Shown piece after piece: positions 19,938 to 29,449 of a stretch of 64,000 nucleotides of DNA (its first letter is position 1; each line of letters begins with the position of its first letter). The position numbers were made by a program, and so were the translations under genes. This DNA comes from Thermincola carboxydiphila (GTDB lineage: Bacteria; Bacillota; Thermincolia; Thermincolales; UBA2595). The stretch is from NCBI GenBank assembly GCA_016841725.1, contig JAENYP010000006.1, positions 124,001-188,000 of the forward strand. The letters run 5' to 3'. Below the pieces are notes generated by a model that made no database searches, was not told the origin of the DNA, and was given only the letters and a program-made list of their open reading frames with translations.

Positions 19938-20945
19938 CTATTTATTCACTATTTCCTTATACACTTCGATATACTCTTGAACCATTTTCTCCTGTGAAAA
20001 TCTCTTGATAACTGTCTCCCGGCATAATTTTCTGGAAACATTCTCTACATCTTTCACCTTTTGTGCCATTTCTTCTATATTTGAGACAATAAAACCATTC
20101 CGGCCATTTTCAATGATCTCAGGCATGGAACCTTTCCCAAAGGCAAGTACGGGCGTACCACAGGCCATTGCTTCAACAACACTTAACCCAAAAGGCTCGT
20201 TAAAATTAATTGCATGAAGTAATGCGTAGGCATTGCTTAAAACAGAATCCTTTTCTGGCGGTGAGACACAACCGATATAAGTAATATCATCATTCAAGTA
20301 AGGCTGAACATATTCTTCATAATACCTCCGGTCCTGAATAAGCCCTGCAATAACCAGCTTCATTTTCGCCATTTTGGCGACCTGAATAGCCTCCCAGGTA
20401 CCTTTATCAGAGTGTATTCTGCCAAAATAGAGCAAATAATCCCCTTTATTTTCATTGAAGGGGAAATTACTAATATCTATACCATGATAGACAGTCCTGA
20501 TATAATCAAGGTCTAGGCTCCTATCAGCGTCACTTATGGAAACATAATGGGTTGTTGCATTATATTTCTGATAAACAGGCAAAATCTTCGGTGAAGAAAA
20601 ACCATGAATTGTGGTAACCATTGGAGTCTTTATTAACCCACTATAAGTCAAAGGCAAAAAGTCATAGTTATTATGTATAATATCAAATTCGTCTGCCTGC
20701 TCCATTACTTCTGATATATGAAGGCATTCCCAGACTTTGGGATCTATGGCTCTATCCTCCTCGTAAGGCACTTGGCAAATACTTCTTAACTTAGCCGACG
20801 TCAAGGAATCACCGGTGGCAAATAAGGTAACATCTATTTTTTCCTTAACAAGCCCCTCTGTAAGCAGTGATGCTACTGTCTCCCACGGGCCATAGTGTCT
20901 TGGCGGCGTTCTCCAAGCAATTGGTGAAATTACTGCAACTCTCAT
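19938..20945 (-). CDS. Family 4 glycosyltransferase
   Basis: 335 aa; MRVAVISPIAWRTPPRHYGPWETVASLLTEGL, YFGRIHSDKGTWEAI, EPFGLSVVEAMACGTPVLAFGKGSMPEII. Confidence 0.9.
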   Translation of the reverse strand: MRVAVISPIAWRTPPRHYGPWETVASLLTEGLVKEKIDVTLFATGDSLTSAKLRSICQVPYEEDRAIDPKVWECLHISEVMEQADEFDIIHNNYDFLPLTYSGLIKTPMVTTIHGFSSPKILPVYQKYNATTHYVSISDADRSLDLDYIRTVYHGIDISNFPFNENKGDYLLYFGRIHSDKGTWEAIQVAKMAKMKLVIAGLIQDRRYYEEYVQPYLNDDITYIGCVSPPEKDSVLSNAYALLHAINFNEPFGLSVVEAMACGTPVLAFGKGSMPEIIENGRNGFIVSNIEEMAQKVKDVENVSRKLCRETVIKRFSQEKMVQEYIEVYKEIVNK

Positions 20946-21164
20946 ATTAAAATTGCCTCCACATCATTATTCTATTTAACCAATTATACACAAATTAGCC
21001 AACCAAAGCAATTTACACCACATAACTGTGTAGGAAAATTCACCAGTTTTTAAAAGTCAAATATGATACCGATTTTGAAGAGTAAAGAAAAATTGGTAAG
21101 GTAGTACGGTACGTGATATAATATAGCAATAAACCCCTGAGAATAAAGAAAGGAAGGACAAAAA

Positions 21165-21344
21165 GTGGACAATTATGAGGTGATACTGGATTTTTTCAGC
21201 AAGGCTGAAAAGCCGGTTAGTGCAGGGCAAATCGCGACTGCAACCGGCATAGCAAGAAAAGAAGTTGACAAAGTAATGACCAAGCTTAAAAAAGAGGAAA
21301 AAATAATTTCTCCGAAGGTTTGTTATTGGGAAATTAAAAAATAA
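21165..21344 (+). CDS. Small winged-helix DNA-binding protein (59 aa, GTG start), below the ORF-track length cutoff
   Basis: Translation VDNYEVILDFFSKAEKPVSAGQIATATGIARKEVDKVMTKLKKEEKIISPKVCYWEIKK; upstream aaaggaagg SD and a downstream hairpin terminator. Confidence 0.75.
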   Translation: MDNYEVILDFFSKAEKPVSAGQIATATGIARKEVDKVMTKLKKEEKIISPKVCYWEIKK

Positions 21345-21359
21345 ATAAGCGTTGGGTGC

Positions 21360-21391
21360 AAAAGACACGAAGATTATCATTCGTGTCTTTT
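21360..21391 (+). terminator. Rho-independent terminator-like hairpin
   Basis: aaaagacacgaa-gattatca-ttcgtgtctttt, perfect 12-bp stem. Confidence 0.7.
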
Positions 21392-21484
21392 GATTATCCA
21401 TGAGAAGGGAAAAGCTTGATCCCCACAGGACTGGGATGATGCTCTATCCATCCGGATGCCCATTTGTTAAGCCTCAAATATTTC

Positions 21485-21519
21485 AAACGTCTGACTTTAA
21501 AAAGCAAAGTCAGACGTTT
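21485..21519. repeat. Perfect 14-bp inverted repeat, 7-nt loop
   Basis: aaacgtctgacttt-aaaaagc-aaagtcagacgttt. Confidence 0.85.
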
Positions 21520-21589
21520 CGACAAAATGGGGGAACCCCCGACTTCGAGGATTGGGAGGCCGTGCACAACGACACAGGCTTGATAAGCC

Positions 21590-21916
21590 TCATTCCTGTA
21601 TAGAAAACAATTCGCGCAAATAGTCACGGCGACCGTGTAATATCCTGTGTATTATAATGGTACGACCAATTACCCTATAAAAAACAAGATATGGTTGAAT
21701 AACGATAAAGCGATAGGCACTATTAACAAGGGTATAATCTTCATCTGAAAGTACCGAACCCATATTTGGGAACTCGGACAGTCCGGATATTCCTGTGTTT
21801 ATCTTTTCTAACAAAATTTCTGCCGCGGCAATATTATCTTTTGATATATATGAGAAAATCTCATCCATATCATCAACCGCTACCGGAGCATATATAATTT
21901 TAGTTTTTTGCGGCAT
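21590..21916 (-). CDS. ParE-family toxin
   Basis: MPQKTKIIYAPVAVDDMDEIFSYISKDNIAAAEILLEKINTGISGLSEFPNMGS...YRFIVIQPYLVFYRVIGRTIIIHRILHGRRDYLREL; start refined to ATG at 21916. Confidence 0.9.
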   Translation of the reverse strand: MPQKTKIIYAPVAVDDMDEIFSYISKDNIAAAEILLEKINTGISGLSEFPNMGSVLSDEDYTLVNSAYRFIVIQPYLVFYRVIGRTIIIHRILHGRRDYLRELFSIQE

Positions 21917-22172
21917 CGATTTTCCTCTGCATTCTAGCCATGACTTCATTATGTTCAATCAATTTTTCACCTTCGGCAATTTGCTTTTCGGCAACCAATA
22001 ATTTGGATTGTAACTTAATGCGGGCTTCCATCCGCCGAAATGCCTCATGACTCATGACAACCAGGTCGGCTTCACCGTTACGCGTGAGTACTACCGGCTC
22101 GTCAAGCTCGTGGCAGAACTTTGAAAAGCCATTATAATCTTGCCGAATTGTTGTGGACGGTTTTATATACAT
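21900..22172 (-). CDS. Phd/YefM-family antitoxin
   Basis: MYIKPSTTIRQDYNGFSKFCHELDEPVVLTRNGEADLVVMSHEAF; overlaps the toxin start. Confidence 0.9.
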   Translation of the reverse strand: MYIKPSTTIRQDYNGFSKFCHELDEPVVLTRNGEADLVVMSHEAFRRMEARIKLQSKLLVAEKQIAEGEKLIEHNEVMARMQRKIDAAKN

Positions 22173-22330
22173 TAGATATCCTCCCTTGTGCATGATATTA
22201 TTCTGACTATATTCTATCATATTTATGGCATATGAACAATATTATGACTCCCCACACGATGGTTTTTATCCCGTTTGCGGGTGCGCGCGCAACAAAGCGA
22301 GAGGGTACTTTGACGCACATGCAAAAATGT

Positions 22331-23731
22331 TTACTCTTTGCCGTTCCAGCAGTAGGTACACACATTGTCCCACGGCAAGCCGATTGCATCCAGCATATCA
22401 TACAGGGATTGATATTTTAATGTGGTAAAGTTCAAACGCTTTCTAATCCAGGCAATCATACAACTGTATTTTTCTGAATCCGGTTCGCAATACTCATCCA
22501 GCGAAGCCGGCTGATTACCTTCCAGATCCCGTATGGCCCGCCGGGCTACCAGGTCCATCTCTGAGTTCGACCTTGAGAAATTCAGATATTTGCAGCCGAA
22601 AACCAGTGGAGGACAAGCGGAGCGAATGTGCACTTCTTTGGCATTACAGTTATAAAGCAGTTCAGTTGTCTCCCTCATTTGGGTACCCCGCACAATGGAG
22701 TCATCACAGAAAAGAATCCGCTTTTCTGCCACTAATTCAGTGATGGGTATAAGCTTCATCCTGGCAACAAGATTTCGGATATTCTGGTCCTGGGGCATAA
22801 AACTTCTGGCCCAGGTTGGTGTATATTTGATGAAAGGCCTGCCATAAGGAACCCGGGACTCATTAGAATAACCTATGGCATGGGCGATACCGGAATCAGG
22901 TATTCCCGCAATAAGGTCTACTTCCACATCATCATTGCATGCTAAGGCAGCGCCATTACGATAGCGCATGACCTCGACATTCATTCCTTCATATGATGAA
23001 GAAGGATACCCATAATAGACCCATAGGAAAGCACATATTTTCATTTTTTCACGGGGAGGTGAAATTTTTTCGACACCTTCAGGTGTTAAAAGAATGATTT
23101 CTCCAGGTCCAAGCTCATATTTCATCTGATATCCCATATTGGGAAAAGCACAAGACTCGAATGATACACAGTAAGCTCCCTCTTTTTCACCAACAACCAG
23201 AGGTGTTCTGCCAAAACGGTCCCTGGCGGCATAGATTCCTTCTGAAGTCAGTATCAGCATAGTGCATGAACCGTCAATAGCTTCCTGCGCTTTTTGGATA
23301 CCATCTTTAAAGGATTCTCCTTCATCTATTAAAGAGGAAACTACTTCAGTAGGATTGATTACTCCCTTGCTCATCTCTAAAAAATGAGTATTTTTTTTTG
23401 CCAAAGATTTATTGGCCAGATCCTGAATATTGTTAATCCGACCTACAGTGGTTATTGCATAGTGGCCCAGGTGGGAATAAACCAACAGGGGTTGGGCCTC
23501 AGTATCACTGATGCACCCAATGCCCATATTGCCCTCCAGACCTGATAAATCGTTCTCAAATTTTGCTCTAAACTGAATGTTTTCGATATTATGGATGGAT
23601 CTTACAAAACTATTTCCGGTCCAAACTGCCATTCCACCCCGGCTTGTACCTAGGTGTGAGTGATAATCAGTACCGAAATATAAATCCATAACACAATTGC
23701 CTTTTGAAGCTACACCAAATAGTCCCCCCAT
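22331..23731 (-). CDS. PurF-like amidophosphoribosyltransferase homolog lacking the N-terminal catalytic Cys
   Basis: 466 aa; MGGLFGVASKGNCVMDLYFGTDYHSHLGTSRGGMAV, PRPP-binding RILFCDDSIVRGTQM; N-terminus is MGG not MCG. Confidence 0.88.
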   Translation of the reverse strand: MGGLFGVASKGNCVMDLYFGTDYHSHLGTSRGGMAVWTGNSFVRSIHNIENIQFRAKFENDLSGLEGNMGIGCISDTEAQPLLVYSHLGHYAITTVGRINNIQDLANKSLAKKNTHFLEMSKGVINPTEVVSSLIDEGESFKDGIQKAQEAIDGSCTMLILTSEGIYAARDRFGRTPLVVGEKEGAYCVSFESCAFPNMGYQMKYELGPGEIILLTPEGVEKISPPREKMKICAFLWVYYGYPSSSYEGMNVEVMRYRNGAALACNDDVEVDLIAGIPDSGIAHAIGYSNESRVPYGRPFIKYTPTWARSFMPQDQNIRNLVARMKLIPITELVAEKRILFCDDSIVRGTQMRETTELLYNCNAKEVHIRSACPPLVFGCKYLNFSRSNSEMDLVARRAIRDLEGNQPASLDEYCEPDSEKYSCMIAWIRKRLNFTTLKYQSLYDMLDAIGLPWDNVCTYCWNGKE

Positions 23732-23783
23732 AATATATTCACTCTCCTGCGCTTATTTAAAATACCTTGACTCCTGTTGATTA

Positions 23784-26700
23784 TTATTCTTCTATAATGT
23801 CAGTATGGTAATCTTGCAGGGATCTTGCCTTATCTTCTTTCAGATGAGTTTCCCTGTAGGCTTTAATTCCTTTAACACTTGCCATTGCGGCAGTAAGGGT
23901 GGTGATATAAGGTATCTTATGTTTGATAGCGGTCTTCCGAATATAGGAATCATCATGCTGGCCTTGTTTACCGATTGGTGTATTTACAATCAGCTGTATT
24001 TTTTTGTTCATTATAGCGTCTGTTATATTTGGACGGCCTTCGTATAATTTCTTAATTAATTCTGATTTGATGCCGTTTTTGCTTAAAAAGCTGTGGGTTC
24101 CTTTAGTAGCTTTTATTTTAAAGTCAAGTTCGGTGAACATCTTGGCAACTTGAAGCGCAGCGGCTTTATCCTGTTGGGCAACACTGATTAAAACAGTTCC
24201 TGAGGTCGGCAGGGATACCTGGGTGCCCTCCTCAGCTTTGAAAAAAGCAAGTCCGAAGGAATTTGCAATACCTAAGACTTCTCCGGTAGAACGCATTTCC
24301 GGTCCTAATAGAGGATCTACCTCAGGGAACATACTAAACGGGAAAACAGCCTCTTTTACTCCAAAATGGGTAATCTTCCTGGGTTTTAACTCATTGATCA
24401 GCGATTTTTCTCCCGTCAGGTTAGACAGAATAATTTCTGTGGCGATATGTGCCATGGATATATTGCAGACCTTTGAAACCAGTGGAACTGTTCGTGAAGC
24501 CCGGGGATTGGCTTCCAGAACATAAACACGATCATCTGCAATAGCATATTGCATGTTCATAAGACCGATGACTTTCATTTTACTGGCGATTTTTGAGGTA
24601 TATTCGTAAATGGTCTGCAGATGCGCCGGGGCAATATTGATTGGAGGTATTACACATGCTGAATCCCCGGAATGAACACCTGCTAATTCGATATGTTCCA
24701 TTACAGCAGGTACAAAAGCGTCGGTTCCATCAGCAATGGCATCTGCTTCTGCTTCAATAGCATTTTCCAGGAACCTGTCTATCAGGATAGGCCGCTCCGG
24801 GGTTATGTCAACAGCAGCTTTAACATATTGGAGAAGCATTCCTTCATCATAAACAATTTCCATGCCGCGTCCACCAAGAACATATGATGGCCGAACCATT
24901 AAAGGATATCCAATTTTGTTTGCAATTGCCAGCGCCTCTTCCAGGTTGCTGGCCATGCCGGATTCGGGCATGGGTATATCAAGTTCCTCCATAATTTTAC
25001 GGAACATGTCGCGATCTTCGGCAAGATCTATTGTTTCCGGGGTAGTGCCCAGAATTGTGGCTCCGGCTTTAGCAAGTTCTCCGGCAATATTCAACGGAGT
25101 CTGCCCGCCAAATTGAATGATTATCCCCAGGGGGTTTTCTTTGTGGTAAATGCTGAGCACATCTTCAACAGTCAGTGGCTCAAAATACAGCTTATCTGAT
25201 GTATCATAGTCAGTGGAAACCGTTTCGGGATTGCAGTTTACCATTATTGTCTCATAGCCCATATCACGCAAAGCAAATGCTGCATGGACACAACAGTAAT
25301 CAAACTCTATTCCCTGACCGATCCGGTTAGGACCTCCTCCTAGGATCATCACTTTCTGCCTGTTGCTGGATTGGGTTTTATCCTCTGCATTATAGGTTGA
25401 AAAATAATATGCTGCATCCTCTACACCACTTACTGGAACCGGTTCCCATCCTTCGACTGCTCCCAAAGCAATACGCCGGTTCCTGATTTCTTCCTCAGGG
25501 ATGCCTAAGAGTATAGCCAGATAACGATCGGCAAAACCGTCTTTTTTAGCCTGGATGAGTAAATTGTCAGGCAGTGAATCTCCGGTATATTTCAGGATTT
25601 CTTCTTCCAATAAAACCAGTTCCTTCATCTGCTCAATGAACCAGTGTTTGATATTGGTTAAACGGAAGAGTTCATTGATATCTGCTCCCTTACGTAATGC
25701 TTCATACATTATGAATTGCCGCTCACTGGATGGCTCTATAAGCATTTCCATAAGGTCCTTCAAGGAACACTTGTTGAAGTTCTTGGCAAACCCCAGGCCA
25801 TAACGGCCAATTTCAAGGGAACGGATAGATTTTTGGAAGGCTTCTTTATAGTTTTTCCCGATACTCATGACTTCACCGACAGCCTTCATCTGGGTGCCAA
25901 GTTTGTCATGGGAGCCTTTGAACTTCTCAAAAGCCCAGCGCGGAAATTTAACAACCACATAATCACCTGATGGAGTATACTTATCAAGTGTCCCCTCACG
26001 CCAGTAGGGGATTTCATCCAAAGTAAGACCTGCGGCCAGCATGGAAGAAATCAGGGCAATAGGAAAACCTGTGGCTTTAGATGCTAAGGCTGAAGACCGT
26101 GAAGTACGGGGGTTTATTTCAATAACCACTACCCGGCCGGTTTTCGGGTCATGAGCAAATTGCACATTAGTGCCACCAATGACCTGTATTGCTTCTACGA
26201 TATCGTAAGAGTATTTCTGTAAACGCTGTTGGAGTTCAGGACTAATCGTCAGCATTGGTGCAGAGCAGAAGGAGTCACCTGTATGTACACCAATGGCATC
26301 TATATTTTCTATAAAACACACAGTAATCATTTGGTTTTTGGCATCACGTACGACTTCGAGCTCCAGTTCCTCCCAGCCAAGTACCGATTCTTCAACAAGG
26401 ATTTGTCCGATAAGGCTTGCGGCAATTCCGCGCTGTGCAACAACCCTTAGCTCCTCGATGTTGTATACCAGCCCGCCTCCCGTACCGCCCATAGTATAAG
26501 CAGGACGGATAACTACCGGGAATCCAAGTTCGAGTGCGGTTTTTTCAGCTTCTTCTATAGTGTAAGCAGGTTTGCTTTGAGGCATCTCTATACCAAGTTT
26601 GTTCATGGTTTCTTTAAATGCAATTCTGTCTTCACCGCGTTCTATTGCATCTACCTGAACTCCAATTACTTTAACACCATATTTTTCAAGAACTCCTGCT

Positions 26701-27011
26701 TTTGAAAGCTCTAAGCACAGGTTAAGGGCGGATTGACCTCCCAAATTCGGCAGCAGCGCATCAGGCCGTTCCTTAGCGATTATCTGTGATACCCTTTCCA
26801 GGTTAAGCGGCTCAATATAAGTTGCGTCAGCCATGGCCGGATCAGTCATAATGGTTGCCGGATTTGAGTTTACCAGTACTATTTTATAACCCAGCTTGCG
26901 AAGAGCTTTACAGGCCTGAGTGCCGGAATAATCAAATTCACAGGCTTGTCCTATAATTATGGGTCCCGAGCCAATTATGAGTATTTTGTTGATATCAGTT
27001 CGTTTTGGCAT
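23784..27011 (-). CDS. carB: Carbamoyl-phosphate synthase large subunit
   Basis: 1075 aa; MPKRTDINKILIIGSGPIIIGQACEFDYSGTQACKAL; duplicated ATP-grasp halves and a C-terminal MGS-like domain. Confidence 0.97.
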   Translation of the reverse strand: MPKRTDINKILIIGSGPIIIGQACEFDYSGTQACKALRKLGYKIVLVNSNPATIMTDPAMADATYIEPLNLERVSQIIAKERPDALLPNLGGQSALNLCLELSKAGVLEKYGVKVIGVQVDAIERGEDRIAFKETMNKLGIEMPQSKPAYTIEEAEKTALELGFPVVIRPAYTMGGTGGGLVYNIEELRVVAQRGIAASLIGQILVEESVLGWEELELEVVRDAKNQMITVCFIENIDAIGVHTGDSFCSAPMLTISPELQQRLQKYSYDIVEAIQVIGGTNVQFAHDPKTGRVVVIEINPRTSRSSALASKATGFPIALISSMLAAGLTLDEIPYWREGTLDKYTPSGDYVVVKFPRWAFEKFKGSHDKLGTQMKAVGEVMSIGKNYKEAFQKSIRSLEIGRYGLGFAKNFNKCSLKDLMEMLIEPSSERQFIMYEALRKGADINELFRLTNIKHWFIEQMKELVLLEEEILKYTGDSLPDNLLIQAKKDGFADRYLAILLGIPEEEIRNRRIALGAVEGWEPVPVSGVEDAAYYFSTYNAEDKTQSSNRQKVMILGGGPNRIGQGIEFDYCCVHAAFALRDMGYETIMVNCNPETVSTDYDTSDKLYFEPLTVEDVLSIYHKENPLGIIIQFGGQTPLNIAGELAKAGATILGTTPETIDLAEDRDMFRKIMEELDIPMPESGMASNLEEALAIANKIGYPLMVRPSYVLGGRGMEIVYDEGMLLQYVKAAVDITPERPILIDRFLENAIEAEADAIADGTDAFVPAVMEHIELAGVHSGDSACVIPPINIAPAHLQTIYEYTSKIASKMKVIGLMNMQYAIADDRVYVLEANPRASRTVPLVSKVCNISMAHIATEIILSNLTGEKSLINELKPRKITHFGVKEAVFPFSMFPEVDPLLGPEMRSTGEVLGIANSFGLAFFKAEEGTQVSLPTSGTVLISVAQQDKAAALQVAKMFTELDFKIKATKGTHSFLSKNGIKSELIKKLYEGRPNITDAIMNKKIQLIVNTPIGKQGQHDDSYIRKTAIKHKIPYITTLTAAMASVKGIKAYRETHLKEDKARSLQDYHTDIIEE

Positions 27012-27252
27012 ATTTTATCTCCTTACCTTATTAATGTAGATTGTCTCATGACATATTATATAGTAATTTTATCCTCAATAACATTTTTTCTACGAAATTT
27101 ATTTAATAAAATTTTCAAAAGGAGTCTTAAAAAATGGAAAATCTTAACCTAAAAGGAATTTTTATTAAGGTGTCGAAATGTATTTGGTAAGTAAATCCGA
27201 TGGGCAAAACTGGAAGATGCCAAATTACGAGTTTTAAGGGGTGATTCTCAGG

Positions 27253-28515
27253 ATGAAAAAATTGATTCTTGTGTTAGCGGTTTTTCTTTTATGTGGGTCC
27301 TTTATTGGTTTTCCTGTTTTGGCACATGCGGCTGATGTTGATTTGATTAAAACAGCTAACCAGATGAATGACCTGTGTAAAAGTGGTCAGTATGAAGGAT
27401 GTATAAAACTGGCAGACCAGATGTTAGCAAAAGGTCTATTAATTATGGAAGCTTATCGGAACAAGTCTGCTTGTTATTTTGCAATGGGCAGGACCACAGA
27501 AGCATTGGATACGTTAGCGGCACAACTTAAACTAAACCCCAATAATCAACTGGCTCTTTATAATGCAGCATGTGCCAGTGCCAAACTGGGGGAAAACCAC
27601 CAGGCGATTAACTACCTGAAAAGACTTTTGTCTTTGAATATTAATGATAAATTGGACATTCGGCAAGACAGTGACTTTAATGCAATCAGACAGACACCGG
27701 AATTTCAGAGTTTAACCGGTATCAGTGTCCGAGTCGGAGGAGAACTGCTTGATTTGGATGTTCCGCCTTTAATCTCAGCAGGAAGAACCATGGTTCCCAT
27801 GCGTGCAATTTTTGAGGCTCTTGGGGCGGAGGTTTCGTGGGACGGGAATGCCCGAACTGTTACAGCCAGGAAAGACGGAACTACAATTGTTCTCACAATA
27901 GATAAAAAATTATCACAAATAAACGGTACAAATAAAAACTTGGATGCTGCCCCTGTCCTAAAGGATGGAAGAACACTGGTGCCGGTGCGATTCATCTCTG
28001 AAGCTCTTGGCGCTGAGGTTCAGTGGGATGCAGAAAACCAATTGGTAGAAATTTTAACTGCTAAACCGAAGGGAATAGGCAGTGACTACGAAACAGTGAA
28101 GCAGGAGTTAGATACTTTAATTACGGTATCAGTAGTTGATGGATTATGGCCTGAACCGTATAATCTCTATGCAACCGAAGGGATGACTTTAATTATTGCC
28201 AGGGATAAGAAGGCGTTGGATTTAATGAATTCCCTGGAGGAAACCTTAAGGGCAAAATATATGTACGAGACCACATATGATAATTTTGCATTAGTTACAG
28301 GGTGTGAAATTGTAAAGATGAAATTTGTCTATGACGGTAAAGTATATTATTCGGGAGATATGTATTATCAGAAAGAGGGAGAAGGTATTAATCTGACGTA
28401 TTATTTCAAGGGGTTACCGATAAATGTGGTCAAGCAATACAAGGGGGTTTTAGATTATAAGGATTTCTATCAACTCCCCACAGAAGAACAGACCACTTCT
28501 CAAATCAGTGATTAA
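27253..28515 (+). CDS. Secreted TPR plus copper-amine-oxidase N-terminal-like (stalk) domain protein
   Basis: Signal peptide MKKLILVLAVFLLCGSFIGFPVLAHAA; TPR-like LKLNPNNQLALYNAACASAKLGE; stalk repeats VPMRAIFEALGAEVSWDG / VPVRFISEALGAEVQWDA. Confidence 0.85.
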   Translation: MKKLILVLAVFLLCGSFIGFPVLAHAADVDLIKTANQMNDLCKSGQYEGCIKLADQMLAKGLLIMEAYRNKSACYFAMGRTTEALDTLAAQLKLNPNNQLALYNAACASAKLGENHQAINYLKRLLSLNINDKLDIRQDSDFNAIRQTPEFQSLTGISVRVGGELLDLDVPPLISAGRTMVPMRAIFEALGAEVSWDGNARTVTARKDGTTIVLTIDKKLSQINGTNKNLDAAPVLKDGRTLVPVRFISEALGAEVQWDAENQLVEILTAKPKGIGSDYETVKQELDTLITVSVVDGLWPEPYNLYATEGMTLIIARDKKALDLMNSLEETLRAKYMYETTYDNFALVTGCEIVKMKFVYDGKVYYSGDMYYQKEGEGINLTYYFKGLPINVVKQYKGVLDYKDFYQLPTEEQTTSQISD

Positions 28516-28561
28516 CTGTATATAGGCGGTTTGTTTTCCAATACTGTATTCTGTGCAGGTG

Positions 28562-28600
28562 AAAAACAGTTTCCGTGGTTTATCCGGAGGCTGTTTTTTC
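28562..28600 (+). terminator. Rho-independent terminator-like hairpin
   Basis: aaaaacagtttccg...cggaggctgttttttctt. Confidence 0.65.
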
Positions 28601-29359
28601 TTAATAAGTCTGCCACAAGTCCCCTAAGTTAATAACCAACTTGGGAAAATCCGGGTGTTCGACAACCTCTTCATCCATTCCGGATGCAGCAAGGGCATAT
28701 ATGCCATCCTTCAGGGAAAAACATTCCAGACTTTTTTCGTCCGGGTTCACCAGCCAATAGTGCAGGACCTGGGCATTCCGGTAAATCCGCATCTTTGTCA
28801 GCCTGTCTTTGCGGCCGGTTGAAGGAGACATTACTTCAACCACCAGTTTTGGAGGGCCGTCAATACGTTTTTCCTTTACAATTGGTTTTTGTTCCCCCGC
28901 AATATAGAACACATCCGGCCGGACAACAGTAATATCCTGAAACGTTACATCCAACGGTGCATTGAAAATTTCGCCACCGGGGTCAGCCTTCCAAAAGTAG
29001 TCTTCCAAAATTCGCTGCAGCCGGCGGGATACCCTCTGGTGCATAACATTGGGTGACGGGTCCCTGACCAAAACCCCCTCAAGAACCTCGAACCGGTATC
29101 CCGGTTCTTCCGGGAGTTCCAGGTAATCCTGATAAGTATACTTTTTAGCGGGGTCGATCTCATACCTGGCCGCGTTTTCCTGAACGGTTGACCCGGCCAG
29201 CGCTTTAATTACATCGGCATAACGGTAACGGTATTGTTTATTGCCCAGGTCCACGCAGGGGATTTTTTTCTCTCGGGTGTATCTCCAGATTGTGTCAACA
29301 GCCAGGTTTAAAGTATCAGCCAGAACATGGGCGGTTATCAGTTCGTTATTATCAGCCAT
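28601..29359 (-). CDS. Uma2-family (DUF820) nuclease with N-terminal excisionase/MerR-like HTH
   Basis: N-term ITAHVLADTLNLAVDTIWRYTREKKIPCVDLGNKQYRYRYADVIKAL; Uma2 body YRFEVLEGVLVRDPSPNVMHQ...VRPDVFYI...PPKLVVEVMSPSTGRKDRLTKMRIYRNAQVLHYWLVNPD. Confidence 0.88.
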   Translation of the reverse strand: MADNNELITAHVLADTLNLAVDTIWRYTREKKIPCVDLGNKQYRYRYADVIKALAGSTVQENAARYEIDPAKKYTYQDYLELPEEPGYRFEVLEGVLVRDPSPNVMHQRVSRRLQRILEDYFWKADPGGEIFNAPLDVTFQDITVVRPDVFYIAGEQKPIVKEKRIDGPPKLVVEVMSPSTGRKDRLTKMRIYRNAQVLHYWLVNPDEKSLECFSLKDGIYALAASGMDEEVVEHPDFPKLVINLGDLWQTY

Positions 29360-29449
29360 GCTATCACCTCTATTTCTATTATATATCTGTCTCTATTGTA
29401 TACCGAATATTAACCAAAGTAAATTGTAACCAACCAAAACAAAGAGCAG

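Noticed and set aside
21394-21627. 77-aa minus ORF between the small wHTH gene and the ParE toxin.
   Set aside because: Spans the 14-bp palindrome and matches no domain; more likely intergenic debris.
22280-22330. Sequence tttgcgggtgcgcgcgcaac, superficially similar to part of the CRISPR repeat (gcgggtgcg).
   Set aside because: Only about 9 nt match, no repeat-length homology or array context.
24223-24525. Several + strand ORFs across carB (23805-27152).
   Set aside because: Antisense to a highly conserved 1075-aa CarB.
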